From Verrucomicrobia bacterium LW23 (lineage in GTDB: Bacteria; Verrucomicrobiota; Verrucomicrobiia; Methylacidiphilales; UBA1321), in assembly GCA_003054695.1 (NCBI GenBank), contig QAZA01000030.1:1-64000 (forward strand): a stretch of 64,000 bases of DNA. The letters are read 5' to 3'. Numbering within the stretch: the stretch's first letter is position 1; each line of letters begins with the position of its first letter. The notes beneath the pieces are model-generated. The model was not told where the DNA came from and ran no database searches. It was given only the letters and a program-made list of their open reading frames with translations. The position numbers and the translations under genes are program-made. Below, piece by piece: positions 61,807 through 64,000 of the stretch.

Positions 61807-62508
61807 GTCGTCCCAGTACACAAAGCGGCCGCAGTTTTCGCAGTTTTGGAGGCTGTCGCGGGTTTTGATGCGTAGCGACGTGTTCATCGTCAGCTTCATG
61901 TGGCAGCCGCTGCAAACGCCGTGGGGGGCGGGGACGATGGCGGTGTCCTTTTTGCTGGTGAGGATGCGGCGGTATTTGGTCAGCACTTCCTCCGGGATGG
62001 GTTGCTCGGCGGCTGTGCGTTGGGCGCGGGCTTCGGCTAACTCCTTCTCTACGTAGGCTTTGCGGGTGACGAGATCGGCGCGTTGTTTGGCGATTTTGGC
62101 TTCGAATTCGGCGAGCCGGCCTTTTTCGGCGGCCAGGGCGGCCTGCCCGGTTTCGATTTTTTCCATCAGCTCCAGCTCCTGATCCTCAATCTCGCTTATC
62201 TCCTTCTCGGCGTGAGAGATAGACTGGGTGAGCGCGGCAAACTCCTCGTTCTTGCGGGTTTGCAGTTGCTGCTGTTTGTAGCGGGCGATGAGGCCGCGGC
62301 GGCTGGCGGCTTCCAAGTCCAGCTTTTTGCGCTCGGCCTCGGCGGCCATGGTGTCCTGGCGCAGTTTGGCCAGGGCGGCGGAGCGGTCCGCCAGGGATTT
62401 TTGCAGGGCGGCATCCTGCGCGGGGATGCGGACAAGTTCGCGCTCCAGCTCGGTTACCCGGGTATCGCGATGCTGGAGGACGAGGAGGGCCTCGTTGAGT
62501 TCAAACAT
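61804..62508 (-). CDS. C4-type zinc ribbon coiled-coil protein
   Basis: A 234-residue protein. Residues about 10-170 are a long antiparallel coiled coil (LERELVRIPAQDAALQKSLA, QTRKNEEFAALTQSISHAEK), and the C-terminus holds two CxxC pairs, GVCSGCHMKL and QNCENCGRFVYW, forming a zinc ribbon. This is the DUF164/CT398 family known from Chlamydia and others, with suspected links to secretion and gene control. It lies 14 bp after riboflavin synthase, so probably in an operon. Confidence 0.9.
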   Translation of the reverse strand: MFELNEALLVLQHRDTRVTELERELVRIPAQDAALQKSLADRSAALAKLRQDTMAAEAERKKLDLEAASRRGLIARYKQQQLQTRKNEEFAALTQSISHAEKEISEIEDQELELMEKIETGQAALAAEKGRLAEFEAKIAKQRADLVTRKAYVEKELAEARAQRTAAEQPIPEEVLTKYRRILTSKKDTAIVPAPHGVCSGCHMKLTMNTSLRIKTRDSLQNCENCGRFVYWDD

Positions 62509-62522
62509 GGTAACCCGGAAGG

Positions 62523-63161
62523 TTACATTGATGTGGCGCGCCCGGCGAGGATTTTTTCCGTGTACTTGGCAATAAGGTCAAACTCCAGATTCACTTCGTC
62601 GCCTGTGGAGCGCTCGCGCAGGGCGGTAACCTCGCGGGTGTGGGGGATGATCCACACCGTAAAGGAGTCGGCGGCGACCTCCGCGACGGTGAGGCTGATG
62701 CCGTCCACCGCAATGCAGCCTTTGGGCACCAGGTAGCGGGTGCCGGGTAGGCCGCCCACGGGGGGGACGGCAACGCGCAGCTCAACGTCCTGGCCCACGC
62801 GGGCAAAGCGGACGACGGAGCCGGTGCAGTCCACGTGCCCGGTGACGAAGTGGCCGCCGAGGCGGGCATCGGCGCGCAGGGAGCGCTCGAGGTTGACGGC
62901 GCTGCCCTCGCGCAGGGCCTTGAGGTTGGTGACGGCCTCCGTTTCGGCCAGCAGATCGAAGCTGAGGAGGGTGTGGTGCTGGCCGTGGCCGGATATTTTG
63001 ACGACGGTGAGGCAGCAGCCGTTGGTGGAGATGCTGTCGCCAATGGCCACGCCCTGAGCAATCGCCCCGGCGTCGATAACCAGCCGCGTGCCGCCGCCGG
63101 GGACGCCGTTGGGGGTGCGAGAGATGACGGTGCCTGTGCCTTCAACCAATCCGGTAAACAT
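62523..63161 (-). CDS. ribE: Riboflavin synthase alpha chain
   Basis: A 212-residue enzyme that dismutates two molecules of 6,7-dimethyl-8-ribityllumazine into riboflavin. Two lumazine-binding domains are visible: MFTGLVEGTGTV with GDSISTNGCCLTVV and GGHFVTGHVDCTG, then the second copy around KGCIAVDGISLTVAEV and GDEVNLEFDLIAKYTEKIL. Length is standard. The first gene of the pair with the zinc-ribbon protein; other rib genes are not in the window. Confidence 0.96.
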   Translation of the reverse strand: MFTGLVEGTGTVISRTPNGVPGGGTRLVIDAGAIAQGVAIGDSISTNGCCLTVVKISGHGQHHTLLSFDLLAETEAVTNLKALREGSAVNLERSLRADARLGGHFVTGHVDCTGSVVRFARVGQDVELRVAVPPVGGLPGTRYLVPKGCIAVDGISLTVAEVAADSFTVWIIPHTREVTALRERSTGDEVNLEFDLIAKYTEKILAGRATSM

Positions 63162-63291
63162 AGAGGGTAGTATAAGGCAGGAGGAGACGCGAGGAAAGGG
63201 AAGGGAGGGAGGCGGGGGATGATTTAGCCACGACTATTGCGGAATGGGGAGAGCGGATAAAGGATGAAGCAGGTCAGGTCTTGCGAAAATC

Positions 63292-63424
63292 CCCCCCTTT
63301 CTCCCCACTTAGCGGCTTTGTCCCCCTTCGTGCGAAACTCCCTTCTGCTGCCATTCCATTCGGAGACGGAGGGGATTATTTCGCACGAAGGGGGACAACT
63401 CCGCTAAGTGGGGAGAAAGGGGGG
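63292..63424. mobile_element. Palindromic element, second copy of the 48.6-kb family
   Basis: Arms 63292-63337 and 63379-63424 match over 46 nt with two mismatches and share CCCCACTTAGCGGC and CCTTCGTGCGAAA with the copy at 48601-48718. Loop sequences are also related (CCTTCTGC and CGGAG). It lies in the 358-bp gap between ribE and def, which otherwise shows only leader sequence of ribE. Confidence 0.7.
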
Positions 63425-63519
63425 AGCCTGTGGGAGCAAACCAGCGCCGTGCTTAGCGATTCCTTACCCGGAAAACCTGTCTTCTCCCGCCAAATACTCC
63501 CCTTCCCCTACGCCCGGCG

Positions 63520-64000
63520 TTACTCCGGGTACTCGGTCTTCAGGTCTTCGATTTCCTGGCGGCGTTCGCGGCGTTCGGCCTGGGGCATGTGGTCGATGAA
63601 GAGTTTGCCGTGGAGGTGATCATGCTCGTGCTGAACGGCGCGGCCGAGGAGACCGGCGGCTTCGAACTCGAAGTCCTTGCCATCCAGCATTTTAGCCTTT
63701 ACGCGCACGCGCTGGCTGCGGCTGATGTCGGCGGCCAGGCCGGGGAAGCTCAGGCAGCCTTCGGGGCCGATGTCCTTGCTTTTGGTGCCGGAGATTTCCG
63801 GGTTGATCAGCACCATCGGCATGTACTCCTCTGGCACAACAACCTTGCCGCCGATCCACATTTTGCTTTCGCGGTCCTTGATGCCCGTGACGTCGATGAC
63901 GCAGATTTGCAGCGCCTGGCCGATTTGCTGCGCGGCCAGGCCGACGCCGTGCGCATTGCGCATCGTCTCCAGCATGTCCTTGGCCAACTGGTGAATCTCC
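63520..64000 (-). CDS. def: Peptide deformylase, N-terminus outside window
   Basis: The frame runs off the right edge, so about the first 20-30 residues are missing; visible residues begin EIHQLAKDMLETMRNAHGVG. All three family motifs are intact: HGVGLAAQQIG, EGCLSFPG (with the metal cysteine) and QHEHDHLHGKLF (two metal histidines and the catalytic Glu). It removes the formyl group from nascent N-termini, the step before Map acts. The C-terminus ends DLKTEYPE with normal length. Confidence 0.95.
   Translation of the reverse strand, partial: EIHQLAKDMLETMRNAHGVGLAAQQIGQALQICVIDVTGIKDRESKMWIGGKVVVPEEYMPMVLINPEISGTKSKDIGPEGCLSFPGLAADISRSQRVRVKAKMLDGKDFEFEAAGLLGRAVQHEHDHLHGKLFIDHMPQAERRERRQEIEDLKTEYPE

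Overview
The window is about 62% GC bacterial chromosome with roughly 63 protein-coding genes, no rRNA, tRNA or CRISPR, and many short palindromic repeats between genes. The ribosomal protein types, a DUF5069 protein, a squalene-cyclase-like secreted protein, OstA/TPR envelope proteins and dispersed ACCACAAAG/ACCACGAAG repeats fit a Gram-negative member of the PVC group, most likely Verrucomicrobiota. This is inferred from gene character; no marker was searched against a database.

Region 1 (1-3.2 kb): a SpoIIM-like membrane protein cut by the window edge, two unknown membrane proteins, and a calcineurin-like phosphoesterase. Region 2 (3.2-25.7 kb): the str, S10, spc and alpha clusters run unbroken on the minus strand: rpsL-rpsG-fusA-rpsJ-rplC-rplD-rplW-rplB-rpsS-[secreted coiled-coil protein]-rplV-rpsC-rplP-rpmC-rpsQ-rplN-rplX-rplE-rpsN-rpsH-rplF-rplR-rpsE-rplO-secY-map-infA-rpmJ-rpsM-rpsK-rpsD-rpoA-rplQ. 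No tuf, rpmD or adk is present. S4, S14 and L36 all lack their zinc-binding cysteine sets. A 543-residue predicted secreted protein sits between rpsS and rplV. Hairpins lie in the rpsD-rpoA and rplO-secY spacers, and an intrinsic terminator closes the cluster.

Region 3 (25.7-36.8 kb): a composite repeat element, unknown membrane proteins, an LprI-like protein, a NIF3-like protein, DNA polymerase IV, GlmS, an AspT/YidE-type transporter and a short-chain dehydrogenase with a proline/alanine-rich insertion. Region 4 (36.8-43.5 kb): an NDP-sugar epimerase, three paralogous small membrane proteins (the middle one apparently cut by an in-frame stop) with a TfoX-N-domain protein among them, an orphan ExbB/TolQ-type protein, and an oxidoreductase, GHMP kinase and nucleotidyltransferase that look like a heptose or related surface-sugar activation set.

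Region 5 (43.6-53.6 kb): a secreted ConA-like/beta-repeat protein paired with a prenyltransferase-like repeat protein, a TetR regulator divergent from a DUF5069 gene, two Opp/Dpp-type ABC permeases, a ThuA-like protein and a TPR protein. Region 6 (54-64 kb): a GH1 beta-glucosidase, a 1244-residue OstA/STN-like/TPR envelope protein, a sugar-kinase-like phosphotransferase, a YiiX-type papain-fold protein, a C4 zinc-ribbon coiled-coil protein, riboflavin synthase and a truncated peptide deformylase.

The least conventional content is (a) the paralogous small membrane protein trio with its premature stop, (b) two or more families of palindromic elements, several with ends that coincide with stop codons of neighbouring genes, (c) the secreted protein inside the S10 cluster, and (d) the low-zinc ribosomal protein set.
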